In this document: one piece after another, positions 21,380-33,761 of the stretch | Layout: each line of letters begins with the position of its first letter | Position numbering within the stretch: position 1 is the stretch's first letter | Origin: Garcia nutans | Taxonomy: Eukaryota > Streptophyta > Magnoliopsida > Malpighiales > Euphorbiaceae | Reading direction: 5' to 3' | Length of the DNA: 64,000 bases | Assembly (NCBI GenBank): GCA_947685225.1 | Contig: CANTUV010000024.1 | Location: 23,578,001-23,642,000 of the forward strand | Notes under the pieces: model-generated | Database searches by the model: none | Seen by the model: the letters and a program-made list of their open reading frames with translations, nothing else | What the model was told of the DNA's origin: nothing | Translations under genes and position numbers: made by a program

Positions 21380-22973
21380 ATCTTTCGAGACAATTCCTTA
21401 CTTTCTTTTGTTTAGTTATAGCATATTTGTGTTTGTATTTTTCATTTTTGTTTTTAATGTTAACATTTTATATTTTGGATATTTTATTTTATATATTATT
21501 TTATTTTTGAACATTTGTTGTTTGTGATGAAAAGGTAGAGTTTGCCTCACAAGGGACCGATGGGAAACAGGTTGTACCTTAACTCTTTATCTTTATTATC
21601 CTTGTTTCCATTGAGGACAATGTCATTTATAAGTGTGGGGTAATCTTTAAGCTTTTCGTTAATTCTCGTTTTGTTTGTCGTTTTGTGTTATATTGTGCAT
21701 TGTGCATGGCATAATTGTTGAAAACTTATTGACTTTTTTGTGATTCTGGTATTATATTTGGGACTTTAGTATCAGCATAGAGATTAGCATTTGAATTCAT
21801 TTAGGATCAATTTTCACATTCTGCAATTCATGACATACAAATCTTTGAGAACCCACCTTTGTGATTTTTGAGCCTCATAGATTGAATATTAGTGTCAATT
21901 GATTTTCTTTTCTTAAGTGTGCACCTTCATGATTTTGCATCTCTAGAGTTTGCTTTTGCATACTAATTGAACTCACATTATGATTTAATCTCAAGTTTTA
22001 AAATGATGAAGGCAAATTAGGTTATCCCTTTAGCTTAAAAAGACTTCCCTTAATTATGAATTCCTTAGTGAGCCAAGTTGAGCCTTTGACCTTTTCTTGA
22101 TTGATCAACACAATTCACAACTCAACTTTTTCTTACTATCATCATATCTGCATTAAGGAATGGAGTTTCTTATGATATGACAATAGGGTGGTTTAATTTA
22201 TAAGTGTGGGGTAAGTAGTTTGATATAAAAAAAATAAAAACAAAAATAGTATTGCTATTTGGGGCTGAAATGCATACTTTGCACAGTGTATTTGACTAAG
22301 AGTCGGTTATTCTTTTCCTCTACATTTTAAGCTAGATGTTTCATGCAATTTTATATTTTGTATATATATATAAGAAAGAGAAATATAAAAAAAATAAAAG
22401 AAAATAAAGAAAAGATATATATATATATATATATACAAAATTAATATATTTTTTAGCATTAGTCATCAAAGTGGAATGTCAACTCATGTACTTTGCTTTT
22501 AGTGTGCAAGTATGTAAGATTATCAAGGGTTGGTGAATATGTCATTTGAGGGAGCTATGAGTTTCTGAGCAAGAGTATTGTCTAATTTAGATACTCCATT
22601 TCTTGATGTTCCAGCTTAAATGTCTTTTCTCACACCTGCACCTTAGCCCCATTACATCCAAATAAAAGACCTTCGAATTATTTCTTAAGAAAATCAGTGA
22701 GAGAGATTGGATAATTAAGCAAGTTTATGGCAGTATGCAGTCATGAGTGGTTTGAGGGAATTAACCTTTGAAATTGAGTGAAACACTTAGATGAGAGATA
22801 AGATTTGTATGTCTGGATTAATGAATGAGTTAAGAAAATCTTGATTGAACTAAATTGCAATTATTTATGGCTGAGTCTTAAAGGTTTTCATTTTATATGC
22901 TGGAATTATAGTTAAGGTTGTTTGAGTTTTTAATTTATGCCATGTGAATTTGCTTGAGGACAAGCAAAGTTTT
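21380..22973 (+). other. Athila1 3' untranslated region
   Basis: About 1.6 kb of AT-rich DNA without credible ORFs. It contains two internal AAGTGTGGGGTA tracts (21631-21643 and 22202-22214) identical in core to the true polypurine tract, and a TATATA microsatellite near 22365-22437. The region is well conserved with 34100-35440 of Athila2, in contrast to the damaged coding regions. Confidence 0.8.
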
Positions 22974-22987
22974 AAGTGTGGGGTAGT
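22974..22987 (+). other. Athila1 polypurine tract
   Basis: AAGTGTGGGGTAG directly before the 3' LTR, the usual Athila plus-strand primer. Confidence 0.85.
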
Positions 22988-24622
22988 TGTTTTATTAGTT
23001 TTTGTCATAGAATTGTGTCTTATTTATTATGATGATTATTGTTTCTTTAGGTATTTTGGTAGTTTTAATCTGTTTATTTAGTGTTTTCATTAATTTTGGT
23101 AGTTTTAATTTATTTCAGCGTTTTTGTCATTTTTTGTCCTAGTTTTTAGTGTGGTGTTTGTGTGTTGTTAGTTAATGTTTATTTGATTCTTGTTTAAAGT
23201 TTGTTTCAAGTGTTTGTTTTAGGTTAATATGCAAGGAACCAAATTAAGGGCAAAACCAAGGATCAAGAGAGGAAGGAAAAACCAAGGAATCAAGAGAAGG
23301 AAAAATTGGGTAGTGACTGACACACTCAGGGGACACGGCCAAGTTTGTGGCCGTGTCCCATACCAAGCTAAGGAAGAAGACCAAGAGTTCATAAGGTGAC
23401 ACATTCAAGGGACACGGCCAAGCTTGTGGCTGTGTCCCTCCAAACTTGTCAAACATGGCCAAGTTGTCTAAGCTTGGCTTGGCCGTGTCACACTCAAGTC
23501 CAAACGAAGAAGAGATGAAAATCAAATAGAAGCAGACACCTTCAAGGGACACGGCCAAGCTTATCTGAGCTTGGCCGTGTCACTCATGAATTAAACGAAG
23601 AAAGAAAAAGCGGAGTTTTAAGCGAGGCTTCGTATAAATTATACGATTAGGGTTTTCAAGAGAGAGGGTTCGGAAGTTTTGAGTTTGGACTTTAGAGAAG
23701 CCGTCAAAGAGAATAACTTAGGGTTTTGAATTGTTTTCTTTGAGATTATTGATTGCACTTTGATGCAAAACATTCTAGATTAAATTTGTTAATGCCATTG
23801 CAACATTCTTCTAGCAAGATCTGAACAAGAGATTCTTCAGAAGCTTAAAGGGAGTTCGTAATTTGGTTTTGTTCTCAAACTTTATCTCTTAAATTTCTTG
23901 GGAATTGTATTCATGAATTCTATTATGTCTAAACTGATTTCTTTGAGTTTTAATGAGATGAATATGTTTGATAGCATTATGAACTAATTTGATCTAGTCT
24001 AGGGTTTGTATGGATCTACTATGATTGTATGAATTGGTTATTGCTCTTAATTGAATTATTTCTTTAGCCTTGATTGAATGGAATTATTGTTAATATATAA
24101 TTGATTGGCCACCAATTATGTGTTTAAGGTATTAGATGAAGGATTGAGAGATGAAGTCTAATGCTGGAACAATTCAATTAGGGACTTAGGTGAATTAGAA
24201 ATATAACCTAAGGAAAGGATTATTTCAATTGTAACAAGATTATTTGAAAGAGGTTTGAATGTGAGAGCTTATTTCCTTGATTCGATTAATTAAGTTACTT
24301 GAGATCTAATCTTTGAAATTAAATTGGTTGAGAGGAATAACCATTCATGCATATAAGTTAGTAGAGAAGTGCAAACCCTAGACCTTTCTATTAAGTGAAT
24401 CAATATATCAGCTTATTTTACTTTTATTATTTTAAACTCCAATCGATCTGTTTTCATTAGTTGTTAGCAATTTGGATTTATTATAATTTTTTATTTGCAT
24501 CCTAATAATCAATTAGCTTATCTAGTTTCCTTGAGAGACGACCTTCGGGCGATCACCTTTGCTACAACTATCTCGTATACTTGCGAGTGACGCTTATAGT
24601 AGAACTTAATTCGAGCGCAACA
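22988..24622 (+). repeat. Athila1 3' LTR (1635 bp)
   Basis: Pairs with 12355-14026. The hairpin array (about 23330-23583) has lost one unit relative to the 5' LTR by a deletion between two GGCCAAGCTT copies. TATA-like box at 23633. Confidence 0.93.
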
Positions 24623-24627
24623 AGAAG

Positions 24628-24934
24628 CTCATATCGATTTAGGCAATGTCCAAATTGACATGAGCTTGCTCATGTCTATTTGGCTCTTGCCTATTAAGCT
24701 CATGTCTATTTGGCTCATGTCTATTCGCTTCATGTCTATTGGGACAAGTCCAAACAAATTGGTCCAAATTTGAACTTTGTATAAAATTGGACTGGTTTAA
24801 TTTTTGGAATTTTAAAATTGGACCTATCTAATTTAGGCCTTAAACTAGGTTTAAGCTTTTCAAATTAGACCAAACTTTGGTTGGCCTCTTTTAATTGGGA
24901 TCAAAATTGTTTAGGGCCAAATTAAAGGTCTACA
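24628..24934 (-). repeat. Tat2 3' LTR, right part
   Basis: Begins with CTCATATCGA, the partner arm of 12340-12349, and ends AAAGGTCTACA, matching the GGGTCTACA end of the Tat1 LTR at 10075. It contains the palindrome 24657-24676 and several CTCATGTCTATTTGG repeats. Confidence 0.85.
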
Positions 24935-25222
24935 CTTCTAGTCATCAGCATGCTGCTCATTTTGAAGGACTATACCGTCAGTTGGAATAGAACTTTCGGG
25001 ACTTCAGGTTTCAGGGCATGGGATCCTAATGCTTCTTCCTCGAGGGGATCCTGAGCTGATGGCCGTGATCATGATGTGCCTCCTCCTCTTTCAGTTGACT
25101 ACTACTTTGGGGTCAACTTTTAGGACCGCATAGATCTTAAAGCTCCTTCATCAAGTAGATCTTGGGTGGACAATTTCTTCAGGGCTTTATTTGATTATAG
25201 ACCGCCTTCTCCATCTCAATGA
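24935..25222 (+). pseudogene. Antisense gene-like fragment next to the Tat2 LTR
   Basis: Plus-strand frames read HQHAAHFEGLYRQLE, then after breaks NFRDFRFQGMG, PPPLSVDYYFGVNF and SWVDNFFRALFDYRPPSPSQ up to a TGA at 25220-25222. Amino acid use looks protein-like and the end looks like a natural C-terminus, but there are at least three stops or frame changes. I do not recognise a family. It is antisense to Tat2 pol and upstream of the DUF7745-like piece. Confidence 0.35.
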
Positions 25223-25711
25223 TCTTGTAGTTTAATTAACTTGTATTGGACATGTAATGAAAAGAAAAACACTACAATTTAAACAAATTAACTAACTTTT
25301 AACATTTTCACTTTTTTTTAAAAAAAAATTATACCTTTTCCAATGCACACAACACAATATCCATATCAAAAAAGGATTCTACAAAATCATGGCAAATTAG
25401 GCTATCAAACCCGATGTGCAATGCATTTCCTTTTCCTTGTGATGTTTGGTCTTCAAGATAGTACCTATTTAAATCATTACCATGCTTCTTCCTTTACCAA
25501 TTCAACTAAAGTTGTAGCCACTCAACTCAAATAATCCTTTGATTGTTTCTTTACCATAGTAGACAATTTTTAATTTTAATAAATTCAACAATGATAGAAG
25601 CTAATTTAAAGATGATGAAGAATATATTCAAGAACTTGAAACCATTCATTGGCAATAAACATCTTGGTCTCGAATTGATACTTTAAAATGCTTTTAAAAT
25701 GTTAAATTAGA
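25223..25711. other. AT-rich non-coding stretch in the Tat2 antisense region
   Basis: No credible ORF; the short frame at 25343-25534 has no family features. It may be promoter and 5' leader of the antisense gene that follows. Nothing specific is visible. Confidence 0.45.
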
Positions 25712-26206
25712 TCAACTCTTTTTGCATGCTATGGCTTATTCTGGGATGTAGAATCTAGAAATTTCAAGATAAATAACTTTGAGTTATGTCCTATGGTTGA
25801 AGAGTTCAAAGCTGTCCTTGGATATCCAAGTAATCATCAACTTACATTACCCATATTGTCTTCCAACCCTCATCAAAAAAGGCAGATGCTATTCCAAATA
25901 TCAAAACCTAAAGTTATCCACCTAACCAGAGGCGAAAAAATTTTACTTGGACCTTTGATTGATTTCTACACATCCCATTTGGCTCCCATTAAAGCATGGG
26001 GATGCATGTTCTACTTATGTCTTCTTGGCCAATTCTTGTTTATCTCTTCTGATGGTGATATTGATCCATGAGTTTTGGATATTGTGGACCAAATGAAAGG
26101 AGGATTTTCACCGATACCCCTGATCTTAGTTGAAACCCTAGTCGGATTGGACCAATTCAAAACAGGTTCTTCGAGAAGGTTGACTAGAAGTATTTTGCTA
26201 CTTCAA
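25712..26206 (+). pseudogene. DUF7745-like gene, N-terminal exon, antisense in Tat2
   Basis: One frame reads LFWDVESRNF, KINNFELCPMVEEFKAVLGY, a long middle part and GPLIDFYTSHLAPIKAWGCM. After one TGA (26069-26071) it continues VLDIVDQMKGGFSPIPLILV to a donor-like CAA/GTAATT at 26206/26207. The order FWD, ELCPxxEEF, LIDFY, DP-VLD, P-P-ILVETL is the pattern I know from plant DUF7745 proteins (function unknown, related to the plant mobile domain family). Only one stop in about 160 codons suggests recent loss. The C-terminal exon is at 37275-37658, beyond Athila2. Assignment is from motif memory; an HMM search would decide. Confidence 0.55.
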
Positions 26207-26453
26207 GTAATTACCTAAAGTGCCCTTTTAGGTTTTCAAATTAGGTCATTATTTATTTCTAACTTTTTCCTGGCCTGCCCTTGCAGGTTTTCAGAACTAT
26301 CGAGTCTTATTTTTATTTTAGTCCTAATTTTTGCCTAGTTCACCCTTGGGGGCTTTCAGAGCTAGCATACTACCTTAACTTTTGCCTAGGCTTCCCTCAC
26401 AGGTTTTTAACCTAATGGGTTTTTTTTTAAATTAAACCTTCTTTCCTTCAAAT
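26207..26453 (+). repeat. Repeat block inside the putative antisense-gene intron
   Basis: Four units with cores near 26221, 26276, 26341 and 26393 (for example CCCTTGCAGGTTTTCAGAAC), 52-65 bp apart. Same family as 590-735 and 37880-38020. Bases 26449-26453 (CAAAT) are the left target duplication of Athila2. Confidence 0.75.
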
Positions 26454-28256
26454 TGTTTTATTAGTTTTAGTCATAAAATTGCTATTTATTTGTTACGATA
26501 ATTATTGTTTTCTTCATGCATTTTGGCAGTTTTAATATGTTTATTTAGTGATTTTAGCAATTTGGTAGTTTTTAATTTATTCCAGTGTTTAGATAATTTT
26601 TATACTAGTTTTTAGTATAATGTTTATGTGTTTTTAGTTAATGTTTCATTTGATTCTTATTTAAAGTTTTTTTTAAGTGTTTGTTTTAGGTTTAAGTGCA
26701 AAAACTCCCTTGGAAGATCAAAACAAAGAAAGAAAAGCATGAATCAAGCAAGACATGGCCAAGCCAAATTAAGCTTGGCCGTGTCACCTCAAGGAGATTT
26801 TAGCAGAACTTGACACGGCCAGGAGACACGGCCAAGCCACTGGTCGTGTCTCACCTTTAGGGCAACACCAAAGAAACCAAGAAAGAAAGGAAAATTTGGC
26901 AGAAGCTGACAGTGGCAGGTGACACAGCCAAGCCACTGGCCGTGTCACATCCTAAGCCAAAGAATAAGAAAGAACCAAAGGAAAGAAATAGAAGCTGACA
27001 CACCCAGGAGACACGGCCAAGCCACTGGCTGTGTCACATGACACGGCCACAAGCTTGGCCGTGTCACTCTCATCTCCAAACAACAAAGAAGAGCAAGGAG
27101 AAATAGAAGCTAACACACCCACGTGACACGGCCAAGCCACTGGCCGTGTCACATGACATGGCCACAAGCTTGGCCGTGTCACTCCATGAGACCAAAGAAA
27201 GAAAGAAAGCGCTGATTTTTAGCAAGGGATTTGTATAAATAAGAAGATTAGGGCAAGAGATCATGGACACAACTTCCAGCCATCCTATACTTCTCTTTCA
27301 GCCGTTCTTCACTTTTCTCTGAGAGTTTTTCTCTGAAACAGGAATCTATCAAAGAAAGATGTCACTTGTATTCAAACACTCTAGATCCAATTAGTTCTAG
27401 CCATTACATTATTCTTTTAGCAAAAATCTGAGCAAGAGATTCTTCAGAAGCCAAAGGAAGTTTGTAATTTGGTTTTGTTCTTAAACTCTATCTCTTAAGT
27501 TTCATTGAAATTGCATTTATGAATTCTCTAATGTCTGAATTAATTTCTTTGAATTTTAATAAGATGAATTTGTTTGATTGCATTACTATGAACTAATTTT
27601 TATCTAGTCTAGGGTTTGTATGGATCTACTATGATTGTATGAAATGGTTATTTCTCTTAATTGATTTATTTCTTTTATCCTTAATTGAATGGATTAATGT
27701 TAATATATAATTGATTGGCCACCAATTATGTGTTTTAGATATTCAGATGAAGGATTGAGAAATGAAATCTAATACTGGAATAATTTAATTAGGGACTTAG
27801 GTGAATTAGAAATATAAACCTAAGGAAAAGATCATTTTGATTGTAATAAGATTAATTGAAAAATGTTTGAATGCGAGAGCTTATTTCCTTGATTTGATTA
27901 ATTAAGTTACTTGAAATTTGATCTTTAAAATTAAATCAGTTGAGAGAAATAGCCGTTCATACATATAAATTAGTAGAGAAGTGCAAACCCTAGGCTTTTC
28001 TATTAAGTGAATCAATATATTTGTTCAGTTTTCTTTCATTGCATTAAGTTCAATTCCTTTCTATTTTCAGTATTTGTTTAGCAATTTAATTTTATAAATC
28101 AAAGACTATTAATTGATAATTTGTTATTTACGATTTGATAAATAATTAAGCTTATCTAGCTTCCTTATGAGACGACCTTGAGGTGTTCACCGAAATACTA
28201 CAACAACCTCGTATACTTGCGAATGTAGCTTTAGTAGTGTTTATTAGAGCGCAACA
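26454..28256 (+). repeat. Athila2 5' LTR (1803 bp)
   Basis: Starts TGTTTTATTAG, ends GCGCAACA. A hairpin array occupies about 26755-27182; the most regular unit, 27121-27182, has arms GTGACACGGCCA and TGGCCGTGTCAC around a 6-nt loop, followed by a second stem built on CATGGCCAC and AAGCTTGGCCGTGTC. TATAAATAA at 27234 is the likely TATA box. Confidence 0.93.
26755..27182. repeat. GACACGGCC palindrome array in Athila2 5' LTR
   Basis: At least six hairpin units, near 26755, 26811, 26921, 27006, 27036 and 27121-27182, separated by AAAGAA-rich spacers of about 50 bp that also repeat. Copy in the 3' LTR at about 35756-36185. Confidence 0.9.
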
Positions 28257-28262
28257 AGTTTT

Positions 28263-28280
28263 TGGCACACCTACTGGGGA
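28263..28280 (+). other. Athila2 primer binding site, degraded
   Basis: TGGCACACCTACTGGGGA; four positions differ from the Athila1 site, so pairing with tRNA-Asp would be weak. Confidence 0.7.
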
Positions 28281-28398
28281 AACTAATTGGCGTAATTGTT
28301 TATCAGTCATTTATATATTTTAAATTATTTTTCATTGTTTATATTTTATTTTATTTTTCTTTTGCTATAAATAATTCCTTCTTTCAAAAATTTGTTTT

Positions 28399-30561
28399 AT
28401 GCAAGGTAGGAGATCACTTGGAGCACAGTTTTGCCCATTTATTTCAAAAATTCAAAGAGTGAAAAGGAGTAGAGAAGAGTTTGAATTGTATACCGGGTTT
28501 GATACAGAGGAGGAAATTTATGATTTTGAGTCGAATATTGCACAATCTACCAATATGGGAGACGAAAGGCAAAGAACTATGAGGGATTTTGCCAGACCTG
28601 TCATTGGGAATGCCACCTCATGTATAAGATTGACAAATGCAGCAAGAAATTACAAGTTGATGAATATCCATTACAACATGCTGCCATCTTTCTATGGAGT
28701 TCCGAATGAGGATCCTTTAAATTTTATCCGGGATTTCTACTCCACCCTCAACACATTTCCATTGGGAGGACTAACAGAAGACCAGTTGAGGATGAGGTGT
28801 TTTCCATACACATTAAAGGATAGGACAAAAAGCTGGCTTATGATGTTGCCTGAAAATTCTTTGACAACTTGGGAGCAAGTATATATCAAGTTTATGGGCA
28901 AATTTTACTCACATCAGAAGACAGCTGAATTAAGAGGAAAAATAGCTACATTTGCTCAAATAGATGGAGAGCCATTTCATGAGGCTTGGGACAGGTTTAA
29001 GATGTTGTTAATCCAGTGTACACACCATCATTACCCACTTCAACTGCTGAATCAGTTTTTCTACGATGGTCTAACCTAGCAATTTCATAATACTATTGAT
29101 AATGCAGCTGGGGGAGCTGTGGGAGAAAAGACAACAGAAGATACTTATGAAATCTTTGAAATATTAGGAGCTAATTCCCAACAGAAAAGTGTAAGAGGAA
29201 GAAGTAAAGGAGTAAATCAAGTGGAAGCCAACAGTGAGATGGTCAATCAGATAGCTGAATTGACAAGGTAAGTGCAGATACTGAACATGAAGAACAATGC
29301 TTTTTCACCCACTCAAGAAGTGTGTGGAATTTGTGGAACTTTTAGGCATGGAGCAAATATATGCCCCTCTGCGTATAAGTCTTATGGAAATGAGGCTGAG
29401 CAAGTTAATGCTATGGAGGGATATCAACCAAGGGCTCGGAATGATCCTTTCTCAAATACTTACAATCCTGGTTGGCAGAATCATCCAAACTTTTCGTGGG
29501 CAACAAATAATTCACAACAACCTTTCCATTTGCTCCAAAGACAAAATCAACCACTGGGGCAAACTTTAAATCAAGGGCAGCCTAAGAGAGACAGTTTGAA
29601 GGATAGTTTACATGCTTTTATCCAAGTCAGTACCAAGAATCAAGAGATGAATAACAAAAGGTTGGAGTCATTGGAAGCATCTTTCAAGAAAGTGGAAACC
29701 CAAGAGGGACAACTTGCACAAAAGATGCAGATTCAACAAAAAGAAAATTTTTCGAGTCAACCTGAGCAAGCACAAGCAGTGACTGTTCTTAGAAGTGGCA
29801 AGGTAATAAATAATGGTGTTGAAAATCATTCTGTGAATGTAGGTAATCAAGAAAACAAAAAAGAAGGAGAACTAGAGGATAAGGGTGATGGAGAAAAATT
29901 AATAGAGCAATCTTCTTCAGCAGATTTACACAAGGCAAGTAATCCTTATCGGCCACCTATACCATTCCCCAGTAGATTGAAGAATGATATACAAAATAAG
30001 AAATTTTCAGATATCTTCAACATGCTATCTAAGGTAAGTATTAACTTACCTTTACTTGAAGCAATAAAGAATATGCCGGCTTATGCCAAATTCTTCAAGG
30101 AATTGAACACCAAGAAAAAGAGGTATGAGCCAAATGAAAAGGTGATAGTATCAGAGGTAGCCAGTGCTGCTTTGCAACATAAACTACCTCTGAAGCTAAA
30201 GGATCCTGGCAGTTTCATAATTAAAATTACTATGGGTAATGGAAAGGGGACTGATGTCATGTGTGATTTAGGAGCCAGTGTTAATTTGATGCCTTACTCT
30301 GTGTATCTTGAGTTAGAACTTGGGGAACTTAAACCTACTAAAATGGTCTTGCAATTAGCTGACAGATCTCTTAGATTCCCGAAAGGAATTTTAGAAGATG
30401 TGTTAGTTAAGGTTGGTGGTTTGATAGTGCCCGTGGACTTTATAGTCCTTGACATAGAAGGAGATAACCCTACACCATCCGCACAAACTATTTTACTGGG
30501 TAGGCCTTTTATGGCTATGACCAACACCTTATTGATGTTAAAAATGGTAAATTGTCAATGA
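28399..30561 (+). pseudogene. Athila2 gag and protease, two stops and a frameshift
   Basis: Starts MQGRRSLGAQFCPF. Capsid region as in Athila1. A TAG at 29077-29079 and a TAA at 29269-29271 interrupt it; frame 29272-30561 carries the CGICGTFRHGANIC motif (the usual Gly is now Arg), a region lost in Athila1 (about 29750-29900) and the protease CDLGASVNLMPYS. A one-base deletion near 30530 shifts the frame. Athila2 shows what the intact gag/protease junction looked like before the Athila1 deletion. Confidence 0.9.
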
Positions 30562-32551
30562 CTGTCTTGGGACAAAAGGTTGAATTTTCTATTTTTATCA
30601 CTTCTCCTATTCCTACAACTGTATTATATGAGAATTGCTCTTTAATTGATTGTATTGACGCAGTTGTTTCAGATGTGTTCTTACAAACAGATTCTTCGGA
30701 TAAATTAGAGCTGGCACTGACCTTAGATCGTGACTTGGATATTCTTGACTCAGAAGTAGCCAGTTGCATTGTTACATTAGAAAGTGCTGAAATAAAGGAA
30801 TTCAAAGAGGAACCTTCATTTGAGCTCCCCTCCATCCAAAAAGAAGAGAAAAAGCCTTCACTTGAGTTAGAGCTAAAAGAGTTGCCTAAAAACCTGAAAT
30901 ATGTGTTTTTAGGAGATCACGACACTTTTCCTGTGATAATTTCTAGAGAACTTAGTGAAAGGGAAGAGATGAGGTTGGTGAGTGAATTAAAAAGATTGAA
31001 GAGAGCTATAGGATGGGGGTTGAGTGATATCAAAGGTATTAGCCCTTCAATGTGCAGGCATAGAATTATCTTAGAAGAGGGAGCTAAACCTATGAGAGAG
31101 ACCCAAAGGCGCCTTAATCCAAACATGAGTGAAGTGGTTAAGAAGGAAGTGCTTAAATTGCTTGATGAAGGAGTGATATATCTGATAGCCAATAGTGAGT
31201 GGGTTAGCCCAGTACATGTAGTGCCTAAGAAATCAGGAATCACTGTGGTGAAAAATGAAAAGAATGAATTGATTCCTACTAGGACTACCACTGGGTGGAG
31301 AATGTGTATAGACTACAGGAAGTTAAATAATGCCACAAAGAAAGATCATTTCCCTCTTCCTTTTATTGATCAAATGCTGGATAAACTTTCTGGACACTCA
31401 CATTATTGCTTTTTGGATGGACTTTTAGGTTATTATCAGGTGGCGATAGCACCAGAGGATCAATCCAAGACCACTTTTACTTGCCCTTTTGAAACTTTCG
31501 CATTTCGGCGTATGCCCTTTGGCTTGTGCAATTCGCCGGCAACTTTTTAGAGATGCATGATGTCTGTTTTCACGGACATGATAGATGACTTTATTGAGGT
31601 ATTTATGGATGATTTTTCTATTTTTGGTGACTCTTTTGATAATTGCCTCAGAAAACTTGCTCTTGTGCTTGAAAGATGCATTGAATGTAATCTCACTTTG
31701 AGTTAGGCCATATTGTGTCAAGTAAAGGGATTGAGGTGGATAAAGCTAAGGTAGAGTTGATTGCTAAGTTACCCCCACCTACCTCTGTTAAGGGAATAAG
31801 AAGCTTTCTAGGGCATGCAGGTTTTTATCGGAGGTTTATTAAAGATTTTTCTAAAATAAGCCAACCATTGTGTCATTTTCTTGGAAAAGATGTTCCATTT
31901 GTATTTACTGCACAATGCATGTAAGCTTTTAATTCCCTTAAGGAAAAATTGACCAGCGCACCTGTAATTGTAGCTCCTGTTTGGTCCTTACCTTTTGAAA
32001 TTATGTGTGATGCATCCAACCATGTAGTAGGAGTTGTCCTTGGGCAAAGGGTTGAGAAATTTTTGAGAGTGATTTATTATGCTAGCTTGACCCTAAGTAG
32101 CACACAAGTTAATTACACAACAATTGAAAAAGAAATGTTATCTGTTGTTTTTGCCTTAGATAAGTTTAGAGCATATTTGATTGGGTCTAAAATTATTGTG
32201 CATTCAGATCACGCTGCTTTAAAATATCTTTGGGCCAAACAACATGTTAAACCTCGTTTAATTATATGGGTGCTATTATTGCAAGTATTTGATTTTCAAA
32301 TCAAGGATACTAAGGAAAGTGAAAATGTTGTAGCTGATCATTTATCTAGGTTACCTTCCTTTGATGAAAATCTTGCATCTGATAGCGTTCATAGAAATTT
32401 AGAAGCATTTCTTGATGAACAGTTGTTTGCGGTAATGAATTCACCATGGTTTGCAGATATTTCTAACTATCTTGCTTGTGGTATTTTGCATTCTGACATG
32501 TCATTTCAGGAAAAGAAAAGGTTTTTACACATGAGTAAATTCTATTTCTAG
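30552..32551 (+). pseudogene. Athila2 reverse transcriptase and RNase H, broken
   Basis: Frame 30552-31550 has the RT fingers and palm up to a TAG at 31548-31550. The catalytic FMDDFSIFG remains readable just after it. About 42 bp are missing near 31705 relative to Athila1. Connection and RNase H continue at 31715-31924 and 31949-32551 (EIMCDASNHVVGVVLGQRV, SDHAALKYLWAKQH). It ends at a TAG at 32549-32551. Confidence 0.9.
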
Positions 32552-33729
32552 GATGAACCTTACCTATTCTGGATATGCAAAGATGAGATAGTTCGCAGGT
32601 GTGTATCTGAGGAAGAACAACTGAGTGTTCTTCAATTTTGTCATGACCTTCACTGCGGTGGTCATTTTGGAACGAGAAAGACTACCGAAAAAGTGCTTCA
32701 AAGTGGATTTTATGGGCCTACCCTATTCAAAGATGCTCAAGAATATTGTAAGCATTGTGACCGCTGTCAAAGAGTAGGTAATATTGGTAGGAGGAATGAA
32801 ATGCCCCTTCAATCTTATATTGCAGTTGAACTGTTTGATGTTTGGGGAATAGACTTCATGGGTCCTTTTTTCAAATCTTTTGGTTTTGAATACATATTGT
32901 TTGCTATTGATTATGTTTGAAAATGGGTGGAGGCAATCCCCACCCGAACTAATGATGCTATGTGGTAGTTAAATTTGTGAAGGAATACATTCTTAGCAGA
33001 TTTGGCACGCCAAGAGTGATAGTGATGGGGGGAAGTCATTTCTGCAACAAACTTTTCAAGAAGTTAATGCACAAGTCAGGTGTGAAACACAAAGTGGCAA
33101 CCTCATACCATCCACAGACTTTTGGACAAGTTGAGACATCCAACAAGCAAATCAAAGGAATTCTGGAAAAAACAGTCAACTCATCAAGGAAGGATTGGGC
33201 AAGTAGATTGAATGACGCATTGTGGGCATATCAAACTGCTTTCAAGACTCCCTTGGGTATGAGTCCATACCGATTGGTTTTCGGTAAGGCTTTTCATTTA
33301 CAAGTGGAGTTAGAGCACAAGGCGTATTAGGCAATTAAGACTCTGAATTTAGATTTGGACAAGGCAAAGAGAGAACGTTTCTTGCAAATTTCGGAGTTAG
33401 ATGAACTAAGGAACGAGGCATATGAGAGTTCGAGGATTTATAAGGACCGTACTAAAGCACTTCATGACTGAATTTTAGTAAGAAAGACATTAAACCCATG
33501 TAAGAAGGTCTTGCTTTTCAATTCTCATCTCCGACTGTTTCCAGGAAAACTCAAGTCTCGATGGAGCGGTCCTTTCGAGATAACCCAAGTATATCCTTCC
33601 GGTGCTGTAGAATTACTTAACTCTCGAATGAATGAAACTTTTAAAGTAAATGGACAAAGAGTTAAACCATATAACAAGGGGTTCCAAGAAGTAAGGATTG
33701 TCGATAGTACTTTAATCTATGATCCTTAA
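32552..33729 (+). pseudogene. Athila2 integrase, heavily broken
   Basis: Recognisable parts are the zinc region (HDLHCGGHFGTRKTTEKVLQ), CKHCDRCQRVGN, WGIDFMGPFFKSFGFEYIL, a GGSHFCNKLF segment in which the catalytic SD pair is reduced by a small deletion (VIVMGGSHF), ETSNKQIKGILEKTV, and the C-terminal FPGKLKSRWSGPFEI. Stops lie at 32918, 33328 and near 33469, and small deletions change the frame. Confidence 0.9.
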
Positions 33730-33761
33730 TTCTTGCAGAAACGTCCAGCTAAGACGATGTT

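Larger units (their letters stand above)
12355..24622 (+). mobile_element. Athila1: Athila-lineage retrotransposon, inactive, with ORF in env position
   Basis: LTRs at 12355-14026 and 22988-24622 start TGTTTTATTA and end GCGCAACA. A primer site matching tRNA-Asp, the DLGAS protease, the FMDDFS RT motif, the GGGAGGCAACCC motif after pol and an ATHILA-type ORF all fit the Athila lineage. Flanks are TGAAG (12350-12354) and AGAAG (24623-24627), a 4 of 5 match for the target duplication. Gag and pol are interrupted by stops, frameshifts and a deletion. Confidence 0.93.
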
